DNA of 64,000 bases, from the NCBI GenBank assembly GCA_965214995.1, contig CBDCCT010000002.1, positions 2,914,001 through 2,978,000 on the forward strand. The letters are read 5' to 3'. Positions 17,702-26,252 of this stretch are shown here, piece after piece; position 1 is the stretch's first letter, and each line of letters begins with the position of its first letter. Under the pieces are notes generated by a model. The model was not told the origin of the DNA, searched no databases, and was given only the letters and a program-made list of their open reading frames with translations. Origin of the DNA: CBDCCT01 sp965214995. GTDB taxonomy: Bacteria; Deinococcota; Deinococci; Deinococcales; Trueperaceae. The translations under genes were made by a program, and so were the position numbers.

Positions 17702-17926
17702 CTAAAGAATCCACCCCCCGATAAAGAGGCGAAAAAGCGCCACAAGGATGACCACGATGTTGATGTTGCGTCCGTTTGTCCGGTCGCTCATGAGCCCTAA
17801 CACAAGCCCGAGAACGGCGCCGAAAAGCGCCAGCCAAGCGCCTATGGCTCCAATCACAGGAATGATGGCTGTGAGGATGATAACGACAAGCGAGACGACG
17901 CCGATAATGACGGAAATGGTGTTCAT
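17702..17926 (-). CDS. Small hydrophobic membrane protein
   Basis: A 74-residue protein with two to three membrane segments and a short charged loop (MSDRTNGRN). Start ATG 17926 follows AAGGAGGG. It resembles small inner-membrane proteins of unknown function with a VVILVALFRLFIGGWIL tail. The gene stands alone between proC's operon and tgt. Confidence 0.65.
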   Translation of the reverse strand: MNTISVIIGVVSLVVIILTAIIPVIGAIGAWLALFGAVLGLVLGLMSDRTNGRNINIVVILVALFRLFIGGWIL

Positions 17927-17965
17927 AAGCCCTCCTTAGCAAACTATACGGTGAAGCTGCCCTGT

Positions 17966-19237
17966 CTACGCCCTACTTTTGGCGTAGACAGGCTCGAGCC
18001 ACTCCCTTTTAAGCGCCTCGAACGTGTCATCTTGTAAACTCTGCCGAATCTCCTCGCAGAGCCGCGCCATGAAGCGGAGGTTGTGGATGGTGGCGAGCGA
18101 GCGGGCCAGCAGCTCCTCGGCCTTGAACAAGTGGCGGAGGTAGGCCCTCGAGTAGTGCCGACACGTGTAGCAGTCGCAGTCGGGGTCGATGGGGCGCGCG
18201 TCGTTGGCAAAGCCAGCATTGCGCAGGTTCAGCCGGAACTTGGGCAGGGGCGCGCCATCGTCGCCTAAACGCTTGAGCACGCCGCCGTTGCGCGCGTTGC
18301 GCGTCGGGCTCACGCAATCAAACGTGTCGCAGCCGCGCGCCACCGCCTCGAACACGTCGGGCGGCTCGCCGATGCCCAGAAGGTGCCGCGGCTTATCGCG
18401 CGGAAGCTCCCCCACCGTCCAGTCGATGACGCGGTGCATGTCCTCTTTTGTTCGGCCCAAGTTGCCGCCGATGGCGAGGGCGTCGAAGTCCATCGCGGCA
18501 ATCACCCGCGCGCTCTCCCGGCGTGGGGCCTCAAACGCGCCCCCCTGGACGATGCCGTAGAGTGCCTGGGCGTAACCGTGTTGCGGGCCGTTCTCCTGAA
18601 AATAGGCGAGTGAGCGCGCCGCCCAGCGGTGGGTGCGTTCGGCGCTCCGGCGCGTGTACGCCTCGTCGTGCAGCGGCGAGGTGCATTCGTCAAAGGCCAA
18701 AATCATGTCCGCACCCAGCGCGCGCTGGATGGCGATGGACTTTTCGGGGGTAAACACGTGCTCGGAGCCGTCGATGTGGCTCTTGAAGCGCACCTCCTCC
18801 TCACCCACGCGAACCAAAGACGTACCCTGCCCCACCCGCGGCGTTCGTTTAGGCATGTTCAAAACGCCCCCCGCCTCGCCGGGGAAGATGTTGGCGATCT
18901 TGCCGACGCCGTGCTCGAGGCTCGCCCCCAACGAAAACACCTGAAAGCCCCCCGAGTCGGTCATGAGGGGGTGCGGCCAGTTCATAAAGCGGTGAAGCCC
19001 GCCCAAACCGGCCACCACCTCCGCCCCCGGCCTCAAGTAAAGGTGGTAGGTGTTGGCAAAAAGCACCTGCGTGCCTGCGTCCCATACCATTTCGGGCGTG
19101 ACGCCCTTGACCGTGCCTTGCGTGCCCACCGCGACAAAGGCGGGCGTCTCTATCACCCCGTGCGGCGTGGTGTAGCGTGCCAAGCGCGCGGCACCTCTTT
19201 CTAAGAGGATGTCGAACTCGAACCCCGGCTGTTTCAT
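17966..19237 (-). CDS. tgt: tRNA-guanine transglycosylase
   Basis: A 423-residue enzyme exchanging guanine 34 for preQ1 in tRNAs with GUN anticodons (queuosine pathway). Substrate-binding TDSGGFQVFSLG, AIGGNLGRTKEDMH, and the nucleophile Asp in DTFDCVSPTRNARNG are present, as is the zinc site CDCYTCRHYSRAYLRH. It is slightly longer than the usual 370-390 residues because of the C-terminus. No other queuosine gene lies nearby and I see no preQ1 riboswitch upstream. Confidence 0.95.
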   Translation of the reverse strand: MKQPGFEFDILLERGAARLARYTTPHGVIETPAFVAVGTQGTVKGVTPEMVWDAGTQVLFANTYHLYLRPGAEVVAGLGGLHRFMNWPHPLMTDSGGFQVFSLGASLEHGVGKIANIFPGEAGGVLNMPKRTPRVGQGTSLVRVGEEEVRFKSHIDGSEHVFTPEKSIAIQRALGADMILAFDECTSPLHDEAYTRRSAERTHRWAARSLAYFQENGPQHGYAQALYGIVQGGAFEAPRRESARVIAAMDFDALAIGGNLGRTKEDMHRVIDWTVGELPRDKPRHLLGIGEPPDVFEAVARGCDTFDCVSPTRNARNGGVLKRLGDDGAPLPKFRLNLRNAGFANDARPIDPDCDCYTCRHYSRAYLRHLFKAEELLARSLATIHNLRFMARLCEEIRQSLQDDTFEALKREWLEPVYAKSRA

Positions 19238-19298
19238 GTATCCCGTTTCATTTTCACTTCACTCCCGCGTCATCTTCCGGCGCATAAGCCCAAAGACT

Positions 19299-19311
19299 TG
19301 TCATTATGACA
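19299..19311. promoter_or_regulatory. 13-bp palindrome between divergent genes
   Basis: TGTCATTATGACA is a perfect 6+1+6 inverted repeat located between tgt and the divergent permease gene, a plausible operator for either. It resembles, but does not match in spacing, the TGTCA/TGACA core of the Deinococcus radiation-response motif. Confidence 0.4.
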
Positions 19312-19414
19312 CGCGTCCGCACGGGATGAGTTTCAGGGGTACACCTGTAAGCTCGAGCCCTTCACCCCGCCTCATCCTGTACCCGAAGCCGTCTCCTTGG
19401 AGAAGCGCAGACGT

Positions 19415-19420
19415 TAAACT
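19415..19420 (+). promoter_or_regulatory. -10 box (TAAACT), leaderless type
   Basis: TAAACT is followed after six bases by GTG 19427. Confidence 0.5.
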
Positions 19421-19426
19421 TGCTAT

Positions 19427-20608
19427 GTGCGCTCGTTCATCCTTTTTCTGGCCCGCAAACACGTCCGCCACCGCGCCTTGCAGAGCGGCCTCACCGTCTT
19501 GGGCGTGGCGGTCGGGGTGATGGTCGTGGTGACGGCACTCTCGCTCACGAACGGGTTTATCGACGAACTCATCTCCTCCACGCTCAAGGCCACCCCGCAC
19601 GTGACCCTGACGAGCTTTGACGGGAGCCTTTTGCCCAACGACCCCGCCACCTTAGCGCGCATCAGCGACTACCCCGGCGTCGTCGCGGCGAGCCCCTTTT
19701 TAGCGGCGCAGGCGCTCATCTCGAGGCGGGCCAACGCGAGCCTTGGCATCTCCGGGCGGGGCGGTTTCACGCAGATCTTGGGCATCGACCCAGGTAGAGA
19801 GCGTGAGGTGCTCGAGCTCGAGGCGCTTAACACCAACAGCGATGAGCTAGCAGGCGAAAAAAGCATCATCTTGGGCGAAACCCTCGCCTTTAATACCTTG
19901 GGCGTTTTTCCCGGCGACGAGGTGTTCGTGCGCGACATCGCGGGCCTCAGCCGCACCTTCACCGTCGCCGACACCTCGCGCGTCGGCAACGAGATTATCG
20001 ACAGCGTGGTGTCGTACGTGTCTTTGCCCAACCTCCAGGATTTTCTGCGCGCGGAGGACCAAATCAGCGGCTACCACGTGCGCGTGCAAGACCCTGAACA
20101 AGCCGGGGCGATTGCGGGCGCACTCGGCGCGACTTTTGAACTTTTGCCGACCTCGTGGGAAAACCTCTTCAGCTCCCTCATTGACCAGCTCCGGCTGCAG
20201 CGCGCGCTCATCAGCGCGGTCACGTTCCTTATCGTGCTCGTCGCGGCGATGGGGATTGCCAACATCCTTATTTTGACGGTGAGCGAAAAAACCGAAGAAA
20301 TCGCGGTGCTGCGTGCGCTCGGCGCGTCGCAGCGGCAGATTCTGGCGGTGTTCACGCTCGAGGGCCTCCTCTTAGGCGGCGCGGGCACGCTCCTGGGCGC
20401 GCTGTTGGGTCTGGGGCTCTCCGCGTATTTCAAGTTCCAGCCCTACCCGCTGCCCGGCGACCTCTACTTCATCACCCAGCTGCCCGTCGAGCTGCGCGCC
20501 TGGGACTTCATCTGGGTGTCCGCGCTTTCCATCATCACGAGCGTCATCGCCGCCTTTATTCCCGCGCGGCGGGCGAGCGGGCTCGACCCGGCGGCGATAC
20601 TGAGATAA
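19427..20608 (+). CDS. ABC transporter permease, LolC/LolE (FtsX-MacB) type
   Basis: A 393-residue permease: one N-terminal membrane helix (LTVLGVAVGVMVVVTALSL), a periplasmic domain of about 200 residues, and three helices in the C-terminal FtsX domain (ALISAVTFLIVLVAAMGIANILIL ending in PARRASGLDPAAILR). LolC/E-type permeases extract lipoproteins or move other envelope substrates using a LolD-type ATPase. No ATPase gene adjoins. The presence of abundant lipoproteins nearby is consistent with but does not prove this role. Confidence 0.85.
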   Translation: MRSFILFLARKHVRHRALQSGLTVLGVAVGVMVVVTALSLTNGFIDELISSTLKATPHVTLTSFDGSLLPNDPATLARISDYPGVVAASPFLAAQALISRRANASLGISGRGGFTQILGIDPGREREVLELEALNTNSDELAGEKSIILGETLAFNTLGVFPGDEVFVRDIAGLSRTFTVADTSRVGNEIIDSVVSYVSLPNLQDFLRAEDQISGYHVRVQDPEQAGAIAGALGATFELLPTSWENLFSSLIDQLRLQRALISAVTFLIVLVAAMGIANILILTVSEKTEEIAVLRALGASQRQILAVFTLEGLLLGGAGTLLGALLGLGLSAYFKFQPYPLPGDLYFITQLPVELRAWDFIWVSALSIITSVIAAFIPARRASGLDPAAILR

Positions 20609-20653
20609 CGACTTTATAGCGCGTAAAAAGAAACGTCGTTACGCTCGAGTTTG

Positions 20654-21283
20654 ATGCTCGACGCTCGCCCAGCACCCCCGCCACCATTCGCCGCACGCCC
20701 GTCGCTCCGCAAGTCACTGCTGTTTCTGCTAATTCTCGCAGCGCTCGTTGCCGGTATGGCCTACATCATCTGGTTTGCTTTTACGGACCCCCAAGGTTAC
20801 GCAGTTTGGCAGGCTCAGGAGTGTTGTGAGGGGGGCCGTGGTGAAGGTGCCCCATTTATGCTCTTGGCGTTTAGCCTCATCCTTATTCTTCCCTGCTACT
20901 ATTTTTGGGCATCATATTTGCAACGCATTGTAGGTAATGAACCGTTCATTCTAATTGACTATCGGGGCTTGTACCACCAGGACTGGAACGTGGGCAGCAT
21001 CCCCTGGTGGGACATCAGCGACACCGAAATCATCTGCGTAGAAGACGAAGCCCGCAGGATTTTCTGGCACGTGCCGCGTCACTGGTATGTCGCCGTTTAC
21101 CTCAAAGACCCGGTAAAATATCTCGAGAAGAAATACGGCGGGGGACGCTTTGACGGAACCGACCCCAATTTAGAGTGGCGTATCCACGTGAACATGCTCA
21201 ACACCACCCCCGAGGAGCTTCAGGCTCATATTCAGGCCGCACTGGTATACTGGCAGCAAGCCGACGTTCTCAGGTTTAAATAG
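20654..21283 (+). CDS. Membrane-anchored hypothetical protein
   Basis: A 209-residue protein from ATG 20654 with a Pro-rich N-terminus, two membrane segments (about residues 23-45 and 72-95), and a cytoplasmic-looking C-terminal domain containing IDYRGLYHQDWNVGSIPWWDI. That layout resembles the STM3941-like family of two-helix proteins with a PH-like domain; function unknown. Codon and base use is less GC-rich than neighbours. It ends three bases before recX. Confidence 0.65.
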   Translation: MLDARPAPPPPFAARPSLRKSLLFLLILAALVAGMAYIIWFAFTDPQGYAVWQAQECCEGGRGEGAPFMLLAFSLILILPCYYFWASYLQRIVGNEPFILIDYRGLYHQDWNVGSIPWWDISDTEIICVEDEARRIFWHVPRHWYVAVYLKDPVKYLEKKYGGGRFDGTDPNLEWRIHVNMLNTTPEELQAHIQAALVYWQQADVLRFK

Positions 21284-21286
21284 GTT

Positions 21287-21766
21287 ATGAAAGACAAAGC
21301 TCCTAAAATTTACGACTACCCGCGCTCCTGGAACTACGTGCTCTGGCTCCTGGGCCGCAAGATGTACACCGAGGCGCAACTCCGCGACAAGCTGCGGCGC
21401 AAAGAGGCGGAGATTGAAACCATCGAGCGGGTGATGGCGCGGCTCAAGGAGCTCAAGTTTTTAGACGACGCGGGCTTCGCCGAGGCGTACGTGAATTCGC
21501 GCAAGAGCCGAAAGGGTCGTCTGGCCTTGAAGCAGGAGCTTTTTCAAAAGGGCGTGGCGGAAACGTTGGTTGAGGAAACCTTGGAGCCTCTGGACACCGA
21601 GACGCAGGTGCGGGCGGCGCTGGGGGTGTTGGAAAAACAAACCTGGCGCTTTCTGAAAGCGCCTCCCGAAAAACGCCGGGCCAAGGCCTATGCGTTTCTG
21701 GCGCGGCGCGGCTTTACGGGGGACGTGGTGCGGGAGGCGCTCGAGCAGGTTGATTTTAACGAGTAG
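21287..21766 (+). CDS. recX: RecX-family regulatory protein
   Basis: A 159-residue helical-repeat protein. LLGRKMYTEAQLRDKLRRK and LKFLDDAGFAEAYVNSR are classic RecX helices, and FLARRGFTGDVVREALE closes the third repeat. RecX modulates RecA filaments. It is unlinked to recA here. Length and three-repeat organisation agree with the family. Confidence 0.85.
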   Translation: MKDKAPKIYDYPRSWNYVLWLLGRKMYTEAQLRDKLRRKEAEIETIERVMARLKELKFLDDAGFAEAYVNSRKSRKGRLALKQELFQKGVAETLVEETLEPLDTETQVRAALGVLEKQTWRFLKAPPEKRRAKAYAFLARRGFTGDVVREALEQVDFNE

Positions 21767-21817
21767 ACAGAGGCGCAACATCCAGAACTCAGAGTTTTAC
21801 CAGGGTGTCCACTTCGC

Positions 21818-21846
21818 TTGACGCGCCCCCGGCATCTTAGTAGACT
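21818..21846 (+). promoter_or_regulatory. Promoter of tRNA-Pro
   Basis: TTGACG at 21818-21823 and TAGACT at 21841-21846 are separated by 17 bases. The predicted start of transcription is a few bases upstream of the tRNA 5' end. Confidence 0.75.
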
Positions 21847-21858
21847 AAACATCTGCGT

Positions 21859-21935
<77 letters not shown>

Positions 21936-21965
21936 TGCAGGGGGTAACACTTTAACTTTGGGACA

Positions 21966-22967
21966 TCAAGCGTTACCCGACGAGTCAGAGCTTCTGCTTT
22001 TCGCAGGAGCTTTTCCTTTGGTGTTGCCCCTGTCGGCCTGATTCAGCTCGGTTTTGCGGGGCTGTGGCGACAGGAGCACGATGGCGAGAATGAGGAGCGT
22101 GCCCCCCATGAAGCCCGCCGCGCCGAGCCGCTCCCCGAACAAAAGCCACGCCAAGAGGGTGGCGGTGAGGGGCTCGAGCAGCGTCACGATGCTCGCCGCC
22201 GTCGCGGGCGTCGTGCGCATCCCGGTGATAAAAAGTGTGTAGGCAAAAGCGGTGGGTACAAGTCCTAAATAGAGAAGCGTCAGCCAACTTAGGGGCTCGA
22301 GGCGCGCTGTTAGACCAGAGAGGAGCGCGAAAGGCAGCAGGATGAGCGCCCCGACTGCAAACGCTCCGGTAAGAGGCGCGAGCGGGTGGTAGCGCCCTGC
22401 CAGAGCGCGGCTCGAGAGCACCACCACCGCGTAACCCGTGGCCGACCCGAGCGCCAGGAGGACGCCCAGAACCTGACCCCCCGACCCGCCGACGCGCACC
22501 CCGTCAAAAAGACCCGTCAAAAGCACCGTGCCGAGCGTGGCGAGCGCGAGCGCGGCGACAAGTCTTTTTGTGAGCCGTTCGCCCAAAAAAATGAACGAGA
22601 GCCCCGCGACGATGACCGGGGCGGTGCAGAGCGTGATGAGGGTGGCGACGGCAACCCCGACCCTGGCGATGGCGGCGAAGTAGCAAAGCTGGTACACCGC
22701 CAGCATCACGCCCATTAGGACCACCGCCGCCCCATCTTTGAACAAATTGTCTTTAGCCGCGATGCGCCTTGCGCGCCCGCCTTTGGTCAAAGCCAGCGCG
22801 AGCGCGAGAGCGGGCGCGGCGAACGCCAAACGGTAGAAGCCGACGGGCAGCGCGGTCAAGGAGGTGGTGGCGTAGAGAAACCCCACCGCGACCCCCACCG
22901 TGCCCCAGAGGGACGCGGCCAGCGCGATGCGTAAAATACCCGTGCGTGTTGAAGCTTGTGCAGACAT
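21966..22967 (-). CDS. EamA/DMT-family transporter
   Basis: A 333-residue inner-membrane protein with about ten helices arranged as two EamA repeats (ASLWGTVGVAVGFLY in the first; LYLGLVPTAFAYTLFI and ASIVTLLEPLTATLLAW in the second). Such drug/metabolite transporters export amino acids or other metabolites. The C-terminal 35 residues are polar and basic. Its 3' end lies 30 bases from the tRNA on the other strand. Confidence 0.85.
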   Translation of the reverse strand: MSAQASTRTGILRIALAASLWGTVGVAVGFLYATTSLTALPVGFYRLAFAAPALALALALTKGGRARRIAAKDNLFKDGAAVVLMGVMLAVYQLCYFAAIARVGVAVATLITLCTAPVIVAGLSFIFLGERLTKRLVAALALATLGTVLLTGLFDGVRVGGSGGQVLGVLLALGSATGYAVVVLSSRALAGRYHPLAPLTGAFAVGALILLPFALLSGLTARLEPLSWLTLLYLGLVPTAFAYTLFITGMRTTPATAASIVTLLEPLTATLLAWLLFGERLGAAGFMGGTLLILAIVLLSPQPRKTELNQADRGNTKGKAPAKSRSSDSSGNA

Positions 22968-23189
22968 GAAACCTTCCCTTATTTTAAGAAGAACCTAAAC
23001 GGGGCAGGGAAGGCAAAAATCTACGCCGCCTCGTGAGTCACGAGGGTGAAAGCTGCTCGCCTACCCTTAGCGGATAGGGAGAGCGGGCGGGGGGAGTTGG
23101 GCGTAGCCGTTCGTTTTTTTCATGCCAAGAGCAGCTTAGCACGGGAAGTCAGAAAACTAACCCCTCTGCCTTGGACGTCTGGCACAGCT

Positions 23190-23609
23190 TCAAACGCGCA
23201 ACTGCTGCATAAGCTCATCAACGCGCGTTTGAATCCGTCCCCACGCACCGTCCAAATCCTGACTCGGCATCGGCACGTCATCCCACTGTGAAACGTTTTT
23301 GTCCGTTCGGGGCAAGCGACTCGGCTCACAACCGATGGAAACGATATGGTCTGCTTTTTCAACGTCCGCTCGGCTAACTTTTCTTGGCTTATGCGCCGTT
23401 CCGCCCACTGTGCCGTCCACCATGCCGTCATACCCTTCTCGGTTTAGCAGCGCGACAACCTGCGGGGCGACCTTTTCATCGGGCTCGGTGCCCGCCGAGA
23501 ACGCTCGAGCCCCCACCCCTTCATCCCTCGCGCGTTTGTTGAAATATGCCGTCGCCATCACGCTTTTCGCGGCGTTGTGTGGGCAGAGAAAAAGAATGTG
23601 CTTGTCCAT
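23190..23609 (-). CDS. Low-molecular-weight phosphatase / ArsC-like protein with CX5K loop
   Basis: A 139-residue protein (ATG 23609, with GGAGG five bases upstream; ATG 23612 is too close). The fold signature is an N-terminal phosphate-binding loop, here CPHNAAKS, where the invariant Arg of CX5R is Lys. Later motifs FSAGTEPDEKVAP and DHIVSIGCEP agree with thioredoxin-linked ArsC and tyrosine phosphatases. It is divergent from chrB, suggesting an oxyanion-stress setting. Catalytic competence is uncertain because of the Lys. Confidence 0.78.
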   Translation of the reverse strand: MDKHILFLCPHNAAKSVMATAYFNKRARDEGVGARAFSAGTEPDEKVAPQVVALLNREGYDGMVDGTVGGTAHKPRKVSRADVEKADHIVSIGCEPSRLPRTDKNVSQWDDVPMPSQDLDGAWGRIQTRVDELMQQLRV

Positions 23610-23660
23610 CATAACCTCCGTTGAGAGTTAATGTAATAACTGTTGCATCAAGATGAAATA

Positions 23661-23666
23661 TATAAT
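23661..23666 (+). promoter_or_regulatory. -10 box (TATAAT) of the chrBA operon
   Basis: A perfect TATAAT lies 12 bases before GTG 23679 in an unusually AT-rich 65-base divergent intergenic region shared with the ArsC-like gene. I see no well-spaced -35 box, which would suit an activator or a regulated promoter. Confidence 0.5.
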
Positions 23667-23678
23667 ACACTTTAGCTT

Positions 23679-24641
23679 GTGCGCTGGCTAGTCCTCTCCT
23701 ACTCCTTACCCAGCAAACCCTCGTCAAGCTCCCGCGTGACGCTGTGGCGGCGTTTGCAGCGTTTGGGCGCTCTGCCCATAACGGGCGCTTACGTGTTGCC
23801 CGAACGTCCGGACTGCCTCGAGTCTTTCACCTGGCTCGCGCAGGAGATTAGAGCCGCCGAGGGCGAGGCGCTCGTCATGAAGGTTGAGCGGTTTGAGGGC
23901 TTGAGCGAAAAGGCGTTGGTTGAGCGCTTCAACGCGGCGCGTGCGGACGCCTATGCGGAGGTGCTGGGTGAGTTGGGGGCCCTTGAAAAGTCGTTGGAGG
24001 CTGAGGATGTTCAGCACAAGACGCTGGCTAAGGTGAGACGCCGCTTCGCCGAGGCGCGGCGCGTGGATTTTTTCGGCTCGCCCGCGGGAAAACGGGCGGC
24101 CGCCAAGCTTAGGGACCTCGAGCAGCGCCTCTCACCCGGCTCACCCGAGACCGCCCAGGTGCCCCCTGCAAACAAGGCCGATTACCAGGGTAGGGTCTGG
24201 GTTACGCGTCCACACCCCCACGTCGACCGACTCTCCTCGGCCTGGCTCATCAAGCGCTTTATCGACCCGGACGCGACGATTCTTTACCGTACCTCGGTCG
24301 AGGAGGGTGAGGTTGGTTTTGATATGGGTTCTGACACTGGTTCTGACACTGGTTTTGATATCAAGGGCGCGACCTTTGGACACATCGGCTCGCTTTGCAC
24401 CTTTGAAACGCTCCTAACGGCTTTTGCGCTTTCCGACGCGGCGCTCACCCCGCTCGCCCACATCGTCCACGAGATGGATTTGCGCGACGAGCGTTATGTA
24501 CGCTCCGAAGTCGCGGGGCTCGACGCGCTCTTGGACGGCTGGCGCTCGCTGGGGCTTAGTGATGAGGCGCTCGAGGAGCGAGGCGCCGGCCTTTTTGACG
24601 GTCTCTACGCCACCTTTAAGAAAGCCTACGAGACGCTGTAG
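23679..24641 (+). CDS. chrB: Chromate resistance protein ChrB
   Basis: A 320-residue protein with the ChrB N-terminal domain (MRWLVLSYSLPSKPSSSSRV, residues 1-150) and the C-terminal domain (RVWVTRPHPHVDRLSSAWLIKRF, then FGHIGSLCTFETLL and HIVHEMDLRD). ChrB acts as a chromate-responsive regulator or accessory of the ChrA pump. A 16-residue insertion built from GFDM-GSDT-GSDT-GFDI sits between conserved strands of the C-terminal domain. It is followed after 38 bases by chrA. Confidence 0.9.
   Translation: MRWLVLSYSLPSKPSSSSRVTLWRRLQRLGALPITGAYVLPERPDCLESFTWLAQEIRAAEGEALVMKVERFEGLSEKALVERFNAARADAYAEVLGELGALEKSLEAEDVQHKTLAKVRRRFAEARRVDFFGSPAGKRAAAKLRDLEQRLSPGSPETAQVPPANKADYQGRVWVTRPHPHVDRLSSAWLIKRFIDPDATILYRTSVEEGEVGFDMGSDTGSDTGFDIKGATFGHIGSLCTFETLLTAFALSDAALTPLAHIVHEMDLRDERYVRSEVAGLDALLDGWRSLGLSDEALEERGAGLFDGLYATFKKAYETL
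24315..24362 (+). repeat. Four 12-bp tandem units in chrB
   Basis: Units at 24315, 24327, 24339 and 24351: the inner pair is identical, the outer pair nearly so, encoding GFDM, GSDT, GSDT and GFDI. Confidence 0.88.
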
Positions 24642-24679
24642 CGGTTTTTCTTTATGCACAGCGCAACGATTGGGGAGAC

Positions 24680-26083
24680 ATGATGGATAAAACCTTGACG
24701 CGGGCGGACTCGAGCGGTTCCCACACCATCCCCTTTGCCGAGGCGCTGCGCGTGTGGGTCAGGGTCGCGGCGAACTCCTTTGGCGGCCCGGCAGGGCAGA
24801 TTGCCGTGATGCACAGGGTGCTGGTCGAGGAAAAGCGCTGGATCAGCGAGAACCGCTTTTTGCACGCCATGAACTACTGTATGCTCTTGCCCGGGCCCGA
24901 GGCGCAGCAGCTCGCCACCTACATCGGGTGGTTGCTCCACAAGACCAAGGGCGGGCTGGCGGCGGGGCTGCTCTTTATCCTGCCGGGCTTTCTCTCCATT
25001 CTCGCCCTCAGCATCGTTTACGCCCGCTACAGCAGCACGGCCTTTGTGGACGCGCTTTTCTTCGGGCTCAAGGCGGCGGTTCTGGCCCTCGTGGCGGAAG
25101 CCGTGATTCGCCTCGGCAAGCGCGTCTTGAAAAACTGGATGATGCTCCTCATCGCCGCCCTGGCCTTTGTTGCTATTTTCTTCCTCACCCTGCCCTTTCC
25201 CCTCATCGTGCTCGCCGCGGGCCTGACTGGTTTTGTGGGCGGCAAGCTTTCTCCGGAGCTTTTCTACGTCATCAGAGGCCGCCAAGTCGGCAAGGACGAC
25301 CGGGTTAGCAAAGACGACGGGGCAGACTTCGTCATCACCGACGCCGTCGCGTCGCATACCGCGCCGTCATGGGCTTACGCGCTCCGGACGAGCGCCGTGT
25401 GGCTTTCTGTCTGGTTGGCACCGCTGTTTGCCATCGCGTTCACGCTCGGCTCAGAAAGTGTCTTCACCCAAATCTCGCTCTTTTTCTCGCAGGCGGCCTT
25501 GGTGACGTTTGGCGGGGCGTACTCGGTGCTGGCGTTTGTCGCCCAGCAAGCGGTGGAGGTTTACGGCTGGTTGGAACCGGGGGAAATGTTGGACGGTCTC
25601 GGCATGGCGGAAACGACGCCGGGGCCTCTGGTTCAGGTCACGCAGTTCGTGGGCTTTATGGGGGCCTACCGCCAGAGCGGGCTCGAGCCCCTCTACGGCG
25701 GCGTCTTGGGCGCTATCGTCACCACCTGGATGACCTTCGCGCCCTGCTTCCTCTTTATCTTCTTGGGCGCGCCCTTTATCGAACACCTGCGCGGCAACAA
25801 GTCGCTCAGCACCGCCCTGTCCGCCATCACCGCCGCGGTTGTCGGCGTCGTCCTCAACTTGGCGCTCTGGTTTGGCGTCCACGCCGTTTTTTCAACCGTG
25901 ACCGACACCCGCTACGGCGGGGTGCGTTTGCTCGTTCCCGATTGGACGACTCTAAACTTCGTGGCACTCGGGATCGCCGTGGGCGCGTTCGTTGCGCTGT
26001 TTCGTTTCAAGGCGGGGATGATTCCTACCCTGATGGTCAGCGCGGGCGTTGGGTTGCTTTACCGTTTGGTTTTTCAGGGGTAG
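24680..26083 (+). CDS. chrA: Chromate transporter ChrA
   Basis: A 467-residue bidomain CHR-family membrane protein that exports chromate. Each half carries the family signature: NSFGGPAGQIAVMHRVLVEE and MLLPGPEAQQLATYIGW in the first, VTFGGAYSVLAFVAQQ and GMAETTPGPLVQVTQFVGF in the second. About ten membrane segments are seen, with a polar loop near residues 200-235. GGGGAGA precedes the ATG. Operon with chrB. Confidence 0.93.
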   Translation: MMDKTLTRADSSGSHTIPFAEALRVWVRVAANSFGGPAGQIAVMHRVLVEEKRWISENRFLHAMNYCMLLPGPEAQQLATYIGWLLHKTKGGLAAGLLFILPGFLSILALSIVYARYSSTAFVDALFFGLKAAVLALVAEAVIRLGKRVLKNWMMLLIAALAFVAIFFLTLPFPLIVLAAGLTGFVGGKLSPELFYVIRGRQVGKDDRVSKDDGADFVITDAVASHTAPSWAYALRTSAVWLSVWLAPLFAIAFTLGSESVFTQISLFFSQAALVTFGGAYSVLAFVAQQAVEVYGWLEPGEMLDGLGMAETTPGPLVQVTQFVGFMGAYRQSGLEPLYGGVLGAIVTTWMTFAPCFLFIFLGAPFIEHLRGNKSLSTALSAITAAVVGVVLNLALWFGVHAVFSTVTDTRYGGVRLLVPDWTTLNFVALGIAVGAFVALFRFKAGMIPTLMVSAGVGLLYRLVFQG

Positions 26084-26110
26084 GAGACCGAAGTCGTTTT
26101 AGGGTTCTTA

Positions 26111-26136
26111 CAATGTATTCAGTCCAACATACATTG
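26111..26136. promoter_or_regulatory. Inverted repeat between chrA and MFS gene
   Basis: CAATGTA (26111-26117) and TACATTG (26130-26136) form a 7-bp inverted repeat separated by 12 bases in the AT-richer 169-base gap. It may be an operator for the MFS exporter or a weak stem-loop. Confidence 0.35.
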
Positions 26137-26252
26137 CGGCTCAGTTTGCTACTCTATGCCCTTGCGCCGCTCACGGGGCGAGTTTATGCAGCCCAGTAGG
26201 ACGTTGCGAACACAATTCCAACTTTTACGTCGTCTATCCGGGGGGACCTTCT

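Noticed and set aside
19238..19298. preQ1 riboswitch upstream of tgt
   Set aside because: No preQ1 aptamer-like pseudoknot or A-rich tail was visible in the leader.
23029..23045. CCTCGTGA-G-TCACGAGG palindrome as a terminator
   Set aside because: The single-base centre cannot form a normal hairpin loop with the full stem and no T-run follows.
24626..25357. 243-codon minus-strand frame opposite chrA
   Set aside because: chrA has clear family motifs; the antisense frame is charged and low in complexity.
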